This document shows positions 26,720 through 35,819 of a stretch of 45,359 nucleotides of DNA, in pieces; the first letter of the stretch is position 1; each line of letters starts with the position of its first letter. A model generated the notes under the pieces. It made no database searches, was not told where the DNA came from, and was given only the letters and a program-made list of their open reading frames with translations. Source of the stretch: Rhizobium sp. Q54 (GTDB lineage Bacteria > Pseudomonadota > Alphaproteobacteria > SMXS01); the NCBI GenBank assembly GCA_945907245.1, contig CAMDTB010000024.1, forward strand, positions 1-45,359, read 5' to 3'. The position numbers and the translations under genes were made by a program.

Positions 26720-29344
26720 CTACTTCGCTTTCGCCGCCGGCTTGGCAGCCTTCTTGGCGGCCGGCTTCTTCTTGGCCGGTGCCTTCTTGGGGGCAGCCTT
26801 CTTCGGCGCGGCCGCCGCCTTTGGCGCGGCCCTGGTCTTGCCCTTCTTCGGCTGGCCGGCCTTGGCCTCCAGCAGCGGGATGGCGTCGGCCATGGTGAAG
26901 GCTTCCGGATCGGCGCTGCGCGGCAGGGTCGCGTTGACCTTGTTATGGGTCACGTAAGGCCCGAACCGGCCCTTCATGACGATGACCGGCTTGCCGTCCG
27001 CCGGATGCTCGCCCAGCTCCTTGATCACGCTGGAGCTGGCCTGACGGCCGGGACGCTCGGCGGCCAGCATGTCGACGGCGCGGTTGATGCCGATGCTGAA
27101 CACCTCGTCGCTCGACGGCAGGTTCACGTATTTCTTGTCGTGGTTGATATAGGGCCCGTAGCGGCCGACGCCCGCCAGGATCGGCTTGCCCGACTCCGGA
27201 TGCATGCCTACCTCGCGCGGCAGCGCCAGCAGCGCGACCGCCTTCTCCAGGTCGATGCTTTCGACCGGAATGTCCTTGGGGATCGAAACCCGCGGCGGCT
27301 TGGCGCCGTCCTTGGCCTCGCCGCGCTGCAGATACTGGCCGAAGCGGCCGCCGCGCAGGCTGATCTCGTCGCCGTCCGCCTCGCCGAGCACCTTGGTGCC
27401 GTTGGCGTCGCCATTGGCGCCGTCGCCATTGGTGCCGATCTGGCGGGTGAACTTGCAGTCCGGATAGTTCGAGCAGCCGATGAACGCGCCGAACTTGCCC
27501 AGCTTGAGGCTCAGCCGGCCGGTGCCGCAGGTCGGGCAGGCGCGCGGGTCGCCGCCGTCTTCCGGCACCGGGAAGATGTGCGGGCCAAGGATCTCGTTGA
27601 TCGCCTCGAGCACCTGGGCGACGCGCAGGTCGGCGGTGCCGGCGATGGCGTTGCTGAAATCGCCCCAGAACTCGCGCAGCACGGTCTTCCACTCGATGTT
27701 GCCGGCCGAGATCTCGTCGAGCTTCTCCTCCATCTGCGCCGTGAAGTCGTACTCCACATAGCGGCGGAAGAAGCTTTCGAGGAACGCGGTCACCAGCCGG
27801 CCCTTGTCCTCGGGCACGAACCGGTTGCGGTCCATCTTCACGTAGGACCGGTCGCGCAGCACGTCGAGGATCGAGGCATAGGTGGACGGCCGGCCGATCC
27901 CCAGCTCCTCCATCTTGCGCACCAGGCTGGCCTCGGTATAGCGCGGCGGCGGCTCGGTGAAGTGCTGCTCGGGCTTCACAACCTGGCGGCTGACGGCGTC
28001 GCCGCTGGCCAGCGCCGGCAGGCGGCGGTCGGCATCCGGGTCGTCGCTGTCGTCGAGACCTTCCTGGTAGAGCGCCAGGAAGCCCGGGAACGTCACCACC
28101 GAGCCGCGGGCGCGCAGCACGACCTGGCCGTCGGGCGCCTTGATGTCGGCCACGGTGCGCTCGAACTGGGCGCTTTCCATCTGGCTCGCCACGGTGCGCT
28201 TCCAGATCAGCTCGTAGAGCTTGAGCTGCTCGTCGCTGAGCGCGCGCGCCACCTGCGCCGGACGCCGGTGCAGATCGGTCGGGCGGATCGCCTCGTGGGC
28301 TTCCTGGGCGTTCTTCGCCTTGGCCTTGTAGATGCGCGGCTGCGGCGGCACGTAGCGGTCGCCATAGTCCTTGGCGATCAGCGAGCGCGCGCCGGCGATG
28401 GCCTCGCCGGCAAGCTGCACGCCGTCGGTCCGCATGTAGGTGATCAGGCCGACGGTCTCACCGCCGATGTCCATGCCCTCATAGAGCTTCTGGGCGATGC
28501 GCATGGTGCGCGAGGCCGAGAAGCCGAGCTTGCGGGCCGCTTCCTGCTGCAGGGTCGAGGTGGTGAAGGGCGGCGCCGGGTTGCGGCGCGCCGGCTTGCT
28601 CTCGACCGTCGAGACCGTGTAGTCGCGCGCCTCGATGGCGGCGACCGCCGCCTTTGCCGCGGCTTCGTCGGACAGGTCGAACTTGTCGAGCTTCTTGCCG
28701 TTGAGCTCGGTCAGCGAGGCGGTGAACGCGTTGCCGGACGGTGTCTTCAGGTCGACGTCGACGGTCCAGTATTCCCGCGCCCGGAAAGCCTCGATCTCCA
28801 GCTCTCGCTCGCAGATCAGCCGCAGCGCGACCGACTGGACGCGGCCGGCCGAGCGCGCGCCCGGCAGCTTGCGCCACAGCACCGGCGACAGGGTGAAGCC
28901 CACCAGATAGTCCAGCGCCCGGCGCGCCAGATAGGCGTCGACCAGTTCCTGGTCCACGTCGCGCGGGTTGGCGATGGCGTCGAGCACCGCCGACTTGGTG
29001 ATCTCGTTGAACACCACGCGCTTGATCGGCGTGCCGGCAAGGCCCTTGATGTTCTTCAGGATCTGCTGGACGTGCCAGGAGATCGCCTCGCCCTCGCGGT
29101 CCGGGTCGGTCGCCAGGTAGAGCATCTCGACGCCCTTGGCGGCGTCGGCGATGTCCTTCATCCGCTTCTTGGAATTGGCGTCGATTTCCCAGTCCATGGC
29201 GAAGTCCTCGGCCGGTCGCACCGAGCCGTCCTTCGACGGCAGGTCACGCACATGGCCGAAGCTGGCCAGCACCTTGAAGTTGCTGCCCAGGTATTTATTG
29301 ATGGTCTTTGCCTTCGCCGGCGATTCGACGATAACCAGATTCAT
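26720..29344 (-). CDS. topA: DNA topoisomerase I
   Basis: Protein of 874 residues, type IA enzyme. The TOPRIM domain has VIVESPAKAKTI and the acidic triad region YLATDPDREGEAIS (D80, D82, E84); the catalytic tyrosine is Y303 in GLITYMRTDG. The C-terminus has one clear zinc finger (CPTCGTGRLSL ... GCSNYPDCKF), then several short topoisomerase repeats (GRYGPYI, GRFGPYVTH), and an Ala/Lys-rich tail. It relaxes negative supercoils and prevents R-loops. It lies between dprA and rnr in the usual alphaproteobacterial order. Confidence 0.98.
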   Translation of the reverse strand: MNLVIVESPAKAKTINKYLGSNFKVLASFGHVRDLPSKDGSVRPAEDFAMDWEIDANSKKRMKDIADAAKGVEMLYLATDPDREGEAISWHVQQILKNIKGLAGTPIKRVVFNEITKSAVLDAIANPRDVDQELVDAYLARRALDYLVGFTLSPVLWRKLPGARSAGRVQSVALRLICERELEIEAFRAREYWTVDVDLKTPSGNAFTASLTELNGKKLDKFDLSDEAAAKAAVAAIEARDYTVSTVESKPARRNPAPPFTTSTLQQEAARKLGFSASRTMRIAQKLYEGMDIGGETVGLITYMRTDGVQLAGEAIAGARSLIAKDYGDRYVPPQPRIYKAKAKNAQEAHEAIRPTDLHRRPAQVARALSDEQLKLYELIWKRTVASQMESAQFERTVADIKAPDGQVVLRARGSVVTFPGFLALYQEGLDDSDDPDADRRLPALASGDAVSRQVVKPEQHFTEPPPRYTEASLVRKMEELGIGRPSTYASILDVLRDRSYVKMDRNRFVPEDKGRLVTAFLESFFRRYVEYDFTAQMEEKLDEISAGNIEWKTVLREFWGDFSNAIAGTADLRVAQVLEAINEILGPHIFPVPEDGGDPRACPTCGTGRLSLKLGKFGAFIGCSNYPDCKFTRQIGTNGDGANGDANGTKVLGEADGDEISLRGGRFGQYLQRGEAKDGAKPPRVSIPKDIPVESIDLEKAVALLALPREVGMHPESGKPILAGVGRYGPYINHDKKYVNLPSSDEVFSIGINRAVDMLAAERPGRQASSSVIKELGEHPADGKPVIVMKGRFGPYVTHNKVNATLPRSADPEAFTMADAIPLLEAKAGQPKKGKTRAAPKAAAAPKKAAPKKAPAKKKPAAKKAAKPAAKAK

Positions 29345-29384
29345 GACGTCCGTTTCTGCGGGCTGGTCTCAGAGGAGTCCGGCT

Positions 29385-30485
29385 TCAGGCCAGAGAAACC
29401 TTGTTTCCTGAGTGCCGATCGAGGCGACCGGCCAATTCGAGTTCCAGCAAAATGGTCAAAACTACCTCGGGTGTCAAACCGCTTTGCCGGATCAGTTCAT
29501 CCACCTCCACCGGCGTCGGTCCCAATTTCTCCATCAGCGACCCTCTGGCCGCGTCGTCGGCGTCGGCTGGACCCTGCTCCAGCTTGAGGCTCGGTTGGGC
29601 CGGTGGCGCCGGCCGCCTGCGCCAGTCCGGCAGGTTGTTGAGCACGTCCTCGACGCCCTCGGTCAGCACCGCGCCCTGCCGGATCAGGTTATTGGTTCCC
29701 CGGCAGCGCGGATCAAGGGGCGACCCCGGCACGGCGAACACCTCGCGGCCCTGTTCCAGCGCATAATTGGCGGTGATCAGCGAGCCGGACTTCATCGCCG
29801 CCTCGACCACCACCAGCCCCAGCGACAGTCCGGAAATCAGCCTGTTGCGGCGTGGGAAGTGCCGCGCCTGCGGCCTGGTGCCCAAGGCCATCTCGCAGAC
29901 GATGGCCCCGGTCGCGGCGATGTTCTCATAAAGCGCCTGGTTCTCCGGCGGATAGACCACGTCGATGCCGCCGGCCATGGCCGCGACCGTCCCGGTGGGC
30001 AGCGCCGCCTGATGCGCGGCGGTATCGATTCCCCGCGCCATGCCGGAGACCACCGAGAAGCCCTGCACGCCCAGATCGGCCGACAGTTGCCGGGTGAAGC
30101 GGATGGCGGCGGCGGACGCGTTCCGTGCTCCCACCACGCCGATCCCGGGGGCGCTCAGCAGCTCGATCTTGCCCAGCACGGTCAGCACCGGCGGCGCGGT
30201 CGGGACGTCGGCAAGCAGCGGCGGATAGTCCGGATCGTCGAAATGCAGCAGCCGCGCGCCCAGCTTTTCCACGCCGGCGATCTCGTCCTCGGCCTCGTCG
30301 GCCGAGCATAGCGCCGTGCCTTGATAGCCCCCTTTGCGGATCAGCTCCGGCAACGCATCGAGCGCCTTGCCGGCTGTGCCGTAGCGGGCCAGCAGCTGGC
30401 GGAAGACGATGGGGCCCACATTGGCGCTGCGGATCAGCCGCACCCGGTCGCGAAGGTCACGAGCCGTAAGCGCGGCGGCAACCAT
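29385..30485 (-). CDS. dprA: DNA processing protein DprA
   Basis: Protein of 366 residues. The central Rossmann domain has VVGARNASAAAIRFTRQL, VVSGMARGIDTAAHQAAL, TVAAMAGGIDVVYPPEN and FPRRNRLISGLS, all DprA/Smf hallmarks. A C-terminal winged helix (VEVDELIRQSGLTPEVVLTI) ends the protein. DprA binds incoming single-stranded DNA and loads RecA during natural transformation; it is conserved also in species not known to be competent. It begins 3 nt after the plsY stop. Confidence 0.97.
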   Translation of the reverse strand: MVAAALTARDLRDRVRLIRSANVGPIVFRQLLARYGTAGKALDALPELIRKGGYQGTALCSADEAEDEIAGVEKLGARLLHFDDPDYPPLLADVPTAPPVLTVLGKIELLSAPGIGVVGARNASAAAIRFTRQLSADLGVQGFSVVSGMARGIDTAAHQAALPTGTVAAMAGGIDVVYPPENQALYENIAATGAIVCEMALGTRPQARHFPRRNRLISGLSLGLVVVEAAMKSGSLITANYALEQGREVFAVPGSPLDPRCRGTNNLIRQGAVLTEGVEDVLNNLPDWRRRPAPPAQPSLKLEQGPADADDAARGSLMEKLGPTPVEVDELIRQSGLTPEVVLTILLELELAGRLDRHSGNKVSLA

Positions 30486-30488
30486 GCG

Positions 30489-31082
30489 CTATTTCTGTCC
30501 GATCTTGGGTTCCTCGCCGCGCAGCAGGCGGCGGATGTTCGACGAATGGCGCTGGAAGATCATCAGCGCCAGCAGCAGGAACAACACGGCGGTCTCGAGC
30601 GGCGGGACCATCACCATGGCGTAGACCGGCGCGATTGTGGCGGCGGCCAGCGCCGCCACCGACGAATAGCGGAACAGCAGCCCGGTCAGCAGCCAGATGA
30701 CGCAGCAGATGGCGCCGAGCCCGAAATTGACCGCGAGCGCGATCCCCAGGAACACCGCGACGCCCTTGCCGCCCCGGAAGTTGAGCCACATCGGATAGAG
30801 ATGGCCGAAGAACGCGGCGGCGGCGGCGATCAGCATGGCGTCGGGCGTGATCTCTCGGGCGGCGTACACCGCCAGCGCGCCCTTGCCGGCGTCGAGCAGC
30901 AGGGTCGCCAGCGCCAGCCACTTGTTGCCGGTGCGCAGCACGTTGGTGGCGCCGATGTTTCCAGATCCAATGGCCCGGATGTCGCCCATGCCCGCCGCCT
31001 TGGTCAGCAGCAGGCCGAACGGGATGGAGCCTAGCAGATAGCCAATCACGGCCGCGAAGATGACTCCTAGAATTCCGTCCAT
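30489..31082 (-). CDS. plsY: Acyl-phosphate glycerol-3-phosphate acyltransferase
   Basis: Protein of 197 residues with five membrane helices. The three conserved PlsY motifs are present: GSIPFGLLL near residue 18, GSGNIGATNVLR near 39, and FRGGKGVAVFLG near 105. It transfers the acyl group from acyl phosphate to glycerol 3-phosphate, the first step of phospholipid synthesis, in the inner membrane. It starts 3 nt after the pyrC' stop, so it is translated from the same operon. Confidence 0.97.
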   Translation of the reverse strand: MDGILGVIFAAVIGYLLGSIPFGLLLTKAAGMGDIRAIGSGNIGATNVLRTGNKWLALATLLLDAGKGALAVYAAREITPDAMLIAAAAAFFGHLYPMWLNFRGGKGVAVFLGIALAVNFGLGAICCVIWLLTGLLFRYSSVAALAAATIAPVYAMVMVPPLETAVLFLLLALMIFQRHSSNIRRLLRGEEPKIGQK

Positions 31083-31085
31083 CTG

Positions 31086-32360
31086 TTATCCCGCCTGATA
31101 AACGGTGCGCCCGCCCAGGATCGTGCGAATGATCCTACCCTGTACCGGGCGGCCTTCGAAGGGGCTGTTCTTCGCCTTGCTGTGGAATTGCTCCGGATCG
31201 ATGCGCCACGGCGTATCCGGGTTGAACAGCACCAGGTCGGCGCGTTCGCCCTTGGCCAGCCTGCCGCCTGGAATGCCCAGGATCCCGGCGGGCCGCGAGG
31301 TCAGCGCCGCCAGCAGGTGCGCCAGCGGCACGTGGCCGCCATGGTGCAGCTCCAGCATGATCGGCAGGAGGGTCTCGAGTCCGATCACACCCGAGGCCGC
31401 CAGGTCGAACGGCAGCCGCTTGCTCTCCACATCGTGGGGATCGTGGGAGCTGACGATGACGTCGATGGTGCCGTCGGCCAGGCCTTCGACCACGGCGCGG
31501 CGGTCCTCCTCGGTGCGCAGCGGCGGTGAGGTGCGCGCGAACGTGCGGTACTCGGCGACGGCCAGTTCGTTGAGCGCGAAATAGTGCGGCGCGGTGCCGC
31601 AGGTCACCGGCAGGCCGGCCGCCTTCGCCTTGCGGACCGCGTCCACGGCGGCCGCTGTCGTCACCAGCCCCACGTGATAGCGGCAGCCGGTCAGCGCGAC
31701 GAGGCGCAGGTCGCGCTCGATCATGATCACTTCGGCGATGGACGGAATGCCGGGCAGGCCCAGCCGCGTCGCCATCTCGCCCTCGTTCATCACGCCTTCG
31801 CGGGCCAGCATCGGGTCCTCGGCGTGCTGGATCACCAGGGCGTCATGGGCCTTGGCATAGGTCAGGATGCGGCGCATGACCTGGGAGTCTGCGATCGCCT
31901 TGCGGCCGTCGGTGAAAGCCAGCGCGCCCGCCTGCCGCAGCAGGCCGATCTCGGTCATCTCCTCGCCGCCCAGGTCCTTGGTCGCGGCGGCGATGGGGTG
32001 GATGCGCACCCCTGAATCATGGGCCAGCCGTTCGACGTAGTCGACCAGCGACGCCCGGTCGACCACCGGGTTCATGTTGGGCATGGTGGCGATGGAGGTC
32101 ACGCCGCCCGCCGCCGCGGCCTTGGCCGTCGTGTCGACGGATTCGCCCAGGAATACCTGCATGTCGATGAAGCCGGGCGTCAGGCACATGCCCTTGCAGT
32201 CGACCACCTCGCTGCCGTCGGTGATTCCGTCGGCGAACAGCGCCGCGCCCAGATCCCAGATCTTGCCGCCCACGGTCAGCAGCGCGCCGCGCTCGTCGCG
32301 GCCGCTCGCCGGATCGATCAGCCGGGCATTGATGTAGACGACGCGGCGGTCGGCGGCCAT
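31086..32360 (-). CDS. pyrC': Dihydroorotase-like protein without catalytic histidines (PyrC'/PyrX)
   Basis: Protein of 424 residues of the amidohydrolase fold, homologous to class I dihydroorotase (LTPGFIDMQVFLGE, SIATMPNMNPVVD, IVSSHDPHDVESKRLPFDLA). The metal-binding H-x-H that should follow FID is missing: the site reads D-M-Q-V-F. Such inactive dihydroorotases are known beside pyrB in pseudomonads and rhizobia, where they act as the structural partner that keeps aspartate carbamoyltransferase active. The ATG overlaps the pyrB stop by 1 nt (TGATG), giving tight stoichiometry. A catalytic dihydroorotase must be encoded elsewhere. Confidence 0.93.
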   Translation of the reverse strand: MAADRRVVYINARLIDPASGRDERGALLTVGGKIWDLGAALFADGITDGSEVVDCKGMCLTPGFIDMQVFLGESVDTTAKAAAAGGVTSIATMPNMNPVVDRASLVDYVERLAHDSGVRIHPIAAATKDLGGEEMTEIGLLRQAGALAFTDGRKAIADSQVMRRILTYAKAHDALVIQHAEDPMLAREGVMNEGEMATRLGLPGIPSIAEVIMIERDLRLVALTGCRYHVGLVTTAAAVDAVRKAKAAGLPVTCGTAPHYFALNELAVAEYRTFARTSPPLRTEEDRRAVVEGLADGTIDVIVSSHDPHDVESKRLPFDLAASGVIGLETLLPIMLELHHGGHVPLAHLLAALTSRPAGILGIPGGRLAKGERADLVLFNPDTPWRIDPEQFHSKAKNSPFEGRPVQGRIIRTILGGRTVYQAG

Positions 32361-33307
32361 CAGTCGTCCTCCTCGGCGTCGAGGTCCCGGCACAGGGCGT
32401 CGAGGCACGCCATGCGGATGGCGACGCCGGTCTCGACCTGCTCGCGGATCGCGCTGCGGTCGATGTCGTCGGCCACCTCCGTGTCGATCTCCACGCCCCG
32501 GTTCATCGGGCCGGGATGCATGATCATGGCGTCCGGCTTGGCCATGGCCAGCTTGCCCGCGTCGAGGCCGTAGAAATGGAAATACTCGCGGGTCGACGGC
32601 ACGAACGCGCCCTTCATCCGCTCGGTCTGCAGCCGCAGCATCATGACGATGTCGGCGCCGGCAAGGCCGCTGCGCATGTCGTGGAACACGTCGACGCCCA
32701 GCCTGTCGACGGCGACCGGCAGCAGCGTCGGCGGCGCGACCACGCGGACGCGCGCGCCCATGGCATTGAGCAGATGGATGTTGGAGCGCGCCACGCGGCT
32801 ATGCAGGATGTCGCCGCAGATCGCCACGGTCAGGCCCTGGATGCGGCCCTTGCGCCGCCTGATAGTCAGGGCGTCGAGCAGCGCCTGGGTCGGATGCTCG
32901 TGGCGGCCGTCGCCGGCGTTGATCACCGCGCAGTTGACCTTCTGCGCCAGCAGCGCCGCCGCGCCCGACGATCCGTGCCGGATCACCAGCACGCTCGGGC
33001 GCATGGCGTTCAGCGTCATGGCGGTGTCGATCAGCGTCTCGCCCTTCTTGATCGACGATGTCGAGGTGACCATGTTGATGACGTCCGCGCCCAGCCGCTT
33101 GCCGGCCAGCTCGAAGGACGTGGATGTGCGGGTGGACTCCTCGAAGAACAGGTTGATCTGGGTCCGGTTCTTCATGACCTTCTTGATCTTCTTCCCGCCC
33201 CGATAGCGTTCCAGGTAGGAATCGCCAAGGTCGAGGAGCGCAGCGATCTCCTGCGGTTTCATCCCCTCGATTCCGAGAAGATGCCTGATGCCGTCGATTT
33301 TTGTCAT
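32360..33307 (-). CDS. pyrB: Aspartate carbamoyltransferase catalytic subunit
   Basis: Protein of 315 residues. Carbamoyl-phosphate binding [19 protein letters not shown], the SSIKKGETL loop, and [17 protein letters not shown] are all intact. It makes carbamoyl-aspartate in pyrimidine synthesis. No pyrI regulatory subunit is present; the partner is probably the inactive PyrC' encoded next, with which it overlaps. I chose the ATG at 33307; an in-frame TTG at 33346 would add 13 residues not seen in the family. Confidence 0.97.
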   Translation of the reverse strand: MTKIDGIRHLLGIEGMKPQEIAALLDLGDSYLERYRGGKKIKKVMKNRTQINLFFEESTRTSTSFELAGKRLGADVINMVTSTSSIKKGETLIDTAMTLNAMRPSVLVIRHGSSGAAALLAQKVNCAVINAGDGRHEHPTQALLDALTIRRRKGRIQGLTVAICGDILHSRVARSNIHLLNAMGARVRVVAPPTLLPVAVDRLGVDVFHDMRSGLAGADIVMMLRLQTERMKGAFVPSTREYFHFYGLDAGKLAMAKPDAMIMHPGPMNRGVEIDTEVADDIDRSAIREQVETGVAIRMACLDALCRDLDAEEDD

Positions 33308-33349
33308 TGAAGCCGGGTGTATAGGGTCAAGCAGGTCCTCCGGCAAGCG

Positions 33350-33814
33350 TCAGTTGCGGCGCAGAAAATCCAGTGCGCCCTGAAGGATATACCCGGCGGC
33401 CATCTGGTCAACGACCTTGGCTCGTTTCGCCCGCGTTACGTCGGCGTCGATCATGGCCCGCTGCACGGCGGCGGTGGACAGCCGCTCGTCCCAGAAGGCG
33501 AGGGCGATGTCGCGGATACCGAGCAGGTTGCGGGCGAACTGACGCGTCGACTGGCAGCGCGGCCCTTCCGTCCCGTCCATGTTGACCGGCAGGCCGAGCA
33601 CCAGACCGGCCACCTGCCGTCCATCGACGATGGCCAGCAGCTTCGTCGCGTCGGCAGTGAATTTGGTGCGCTGGATGGTCTCGATCGGGCTGGCCACCAT
33701 CAGCGCGCCGTCACTGACCGCGAGACCGATGGTTTTCGAGCCAAGGTCGAGGCCCAGCAGCCGCCCGCCGCGTGGGAGCGCCGCTTTCAGCTCGGTCAGG
33801 GAAAGTTCGGGCAT
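33350..33814 (-). CDS. ruvX: RuvX/YqgF Holliday-junction resolvase-like nuclease
   Basis: Protein of 154 residues with an RNase H-like fold: GRLLGLDLGSKTIGLAVSD (first catalytic Asp), AGLVLGLPVNMDGTEGP, FWDERLSTAAVQ and KVVDQMAAGYILQGALD. YqgF proteins process the 5' end of pre-16S rRNA and may cut Holliday junctions. It is the first gene of the leftward directon, 42 nt before pyrB. The open frame runs upstream into a REP-like palindrome, but the conserved protein begins at the ATG at 33814. Confidence 0.95.
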   Translation of the reverse strand: MPELSLTELKAALPRGGRLLGLDLGSKTIGLAVSDGALMVASPIETIQRTKFTADATKLLAIVDGRQVAGLVLGLPVNMDGTEGPRCQSTRQFARNLLGIRDIALAFWDERLSTAAVQRAMIDADVTRAKRAKVVDQMAAGYILQGALDFLRRN

Positions 33815-33851
33815 CGGCCGCCTTGTCGCCTCCGCGACCCCTAATCCCTCT

Positions 33852-33936
33852 GTCATCCCGGCGAAGGCCGGGACCCAGCATCGCAGGGCTTTGGAGTGGC
33901 AGGAAAGGTCTGGGTCCCGGCTTTCGCCGGGATGAC
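33852..33936. repeat. REP-like palindromic element, copy 1
   Basis: Two 26-bp arms (33852-33877 and 33911-33936) that match as an inverted repeat except for one base; they begin GTCATCCCGGCG and end CGCCGGGATGAC. It lies between divergent ruvX and gatC. Translated, it gives the CHPGESRDP...WVPAFAGMT string seen in many alphaproteobacterial intergenic repeats. Confidence 0.85.
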
Positions 33937-34050
33937 AATCATGGAGGGATGCCACGCACCACGCAACCTTGCCGAGCCGCCCCATCCGGGCTAATTTCCG
34001 CGCCTTCGGAACAGGGGGTGGTCATCGCCCCGGCACAATTTGGAACATCC

Positions 34051-34338
34051 ATGTCGGTTGATACGAAAACGGTCGCACGCATCGCCCATCTGGCGCGCCT
34101 CAAGGTGCCGGAAGACAGGCTCGATCCCCTCGCGGGCGAGCTCAACCAGCTGCTGGCATGGGTCGAGCAACTCGGCGAGGTGAACACGGACAACGTGCCG
34201 CCGCTGACCAGCGTGGTGCATGCGCGGCTGCCCAGGCGTGACGACGTCGTCACCGACGGCGACCGGCAGGCCGACGTGCTGGCTAACGCCCCCGATGCCC
34301 AGAACGGCTTCTTCGCCGTGCCGAAAGTGATCGAATAA
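34051..34338 (+). CDS. gatC: Asp-tRNA(Asn)/Glu-tRNA(Gln) amidotransferase subunit C
   Basis: Protein of 95 residues: [34 protein letters not shown] (in parts), then the linker with [19 protein letters not shown], and the terminal FFAVPKVIE, all typical of GatC. It clamps GatA to GatB. The stop overlaps the gatA start (TAATG), so the three genes are coupled. Confidence 0.97.
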   Translation: MSVDTKTVARIAHLARLKVPEDRLDPLAGELNQLLAWVEQLGEVNTDNVPPLTSVVHARLPRRDDVVTDGDRQADVLANAPDAQNGFFAVPKVIE

Positions 34339-35819
34339 TGAGCGAACTGACGGATCTCACCATCGCCGGCGCATTGTCCGGCCTCGACAAGGGCGAGTTC
34401 ACCTCGCGCGAGCTGACCCAGGCCTATATCGCCGAGGTCGAGAACGGCCGCGCGCTCAACGCCTTCACCACCGAGACGCCGGACAAGGCGCTGGAGATGG
34501 CAGACGCCGCCGATGCCGCGCGCCGCTCGGGCGATGCCGGGCCGCTGAACGGCATCCCGCTCGCCATCAAGGACCTGTTCTGCACCAAGGGCGTGCTGAC
34601 CACGGCGTCCAGCCACATCCTCGACGGCTTCAAGCCGCCCTATGAATCGAGCGTCACCGCCAATCTGTGGCGCGACGGCGCGGTGATGCTGGGCAAGGTC
34701 AGCCTCGACGAATTCGCCATGGGCTCGTCCAACGAGACCAGCTTCTATGGCCCGGTCCAGAACCCGTGGCGCACCACCGACGGCAAGGCCCGCGTGCCGG
34801 GCGGCTCGTCGGGCGGCTCGGCCGCCGCGGTCGCCGCGCGCCTGGCCATGGGCGCGACCGGCACCGACACCGGCGGCTCGATCCGCCAGCCGGCCAGCTT
34901 CTGTGGCCTGGCGGGCATCAAGCCGACATATGGCCGCTGCTCGCGCTGGGGCATCATCGCCTTCGCCTCGTCGCTCGACCAGGCCGGGCCGATCACCCGC
35001 AACGTGGAAGACGCGGCGATCATGCTGCGCTCCATGGCCGGCTACGATCCCAAGGATTCCACCTCGATCAACACGCCCGTGCCCGACTACCGCAAGGCGC
35101 TGACCGGCGATATCCGCGGCCTGAAGATCGGCATACCGCAGGAATACCGCATGGACGGCACGCCGCCCGACGTGCTGGCGCTGTGGGATCGCGGCATCCA
35201 GTGGATGAAGGACGCCGGCGCCCAGATCGTCGACATTTCCCTGCCGCACACCAAATACGCCCTGGCGACCTACTATATCGTCGCCCCGGCCGAGGCCAGC
35301 TCCAACCTGGCCCGCTATGACGGCGTGCGCTACGGCCTGCGCGAGCAGGGCGGCAACCTGATCGAGATGTACGAGAACACCCGCGGCGCCGGTTTCGGCG
35401 AGGAAGTCCAGCGCCGCATCCTGATCGGCACGTACGTGCTGTCGGCCGGTTATTACGACGCCTACTATTTGAAGGCGCAGAAGGTCCGCACCCTGATCGC
35501 TCAGGATTTCGAGCAGGCGTTCGGCCGGGTCGACGCGATCCTGACGCCGACAGCGCCGTGCTCGGCGTTCTCGCCGGGCGAGAAGTCGGACGATCCGATC
35601 TCCATGTATCTCAACGACGTGTTCACCGTGCCGGCCTCGCTGGCCGGCATCCCGGGCATGTCGGTGCCCGCCGGCATCTGCGGCGCGGGCCTGCCGCTCG
35701 GCCTGCAGATCCTCGGCCGTCCGTTCGAGGAGGAGACCGTGCTGAAGGTGGGCCACGTCATCGAGCAGGCCGCCGCATTCGGCGCCCGGCCCAGAATCTG
35801 GTGGAAGGAGGCCGCGTGA
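34338..35819 (+). CDS. gatA: Asp-tRNA(Asn)/Glu-tRNA(Gln) amidotransferase subunit A
   Basis: Protein of 493 residues of the amidase signature family. The Ser-cisSer-Lys triad is complete: K78 in LAIKDLF, S157 in [14 protein letters not shown] and S181 in [14 protein letters not shown]. It releases ammonia from glutamine and sends it to GatB for amidation of mischarged Glu-tRNA(Gln) and Asp-tRNA(Asn). It overlaps gatC by 1 nt at the start and gatB by 1 nt at the end. Confidence 0.98.
   Translation: MSELTDLTIAGALSGLDKGEFTSRELTQAYIAEVENGRALNAFTTETPDKALEMADAADAARRSGDAGPLNGIPLAIKDLFCTKGVLTTASSHILDGFKPPYESSVTANLWRDGAVMLGKVSLDEFAMGSSNETSFYGPVQNPWRTTDGKARVPGGSSGGSAAAVAARLAMGATGTDTGGSIRQPASFCGLAGIKPTYGRCSRWGIIAFASSLDQAGPITRNVEDAAIMLRSMAGYDPKDSTSINTPVPDYRKALTGDIRGLKIGIPQEYRMDGTPPDVLALWDRGIQWMKDAGAQIVDISLPHTKYALATYYIVAPAEASSNLARYDGVRYGLREQGGNLIEMYENTRGAGFGEEVQRRILIGTYVLSAGYYDAYYLKAQKVRTLIAQDFEQAFGRVDAILTPTAPCSAFSPGEKSDDPISMYLNDVFTVPASLAGIPGMSVPAGICGAGLPLGLQILGRPFEEETVLKVGHVIEQAAAFGARPRIWWKEAA

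Noticed and set aside
24372-29587. Two very long plus-strand open frames opposite rnr and topA
   Set aside because: Same reason: complementary to well-identified genes, with compositions dominated by Arg, Gly, Val and Ala, and no domain pattern.
33815-33985. N-terminal extension of RuvX
   Set aside because: The added residues are the translated REP-like element (HPGESRDP...WVPAFAGMT); conserved RuvX sequence begins at the ATG at 33814.
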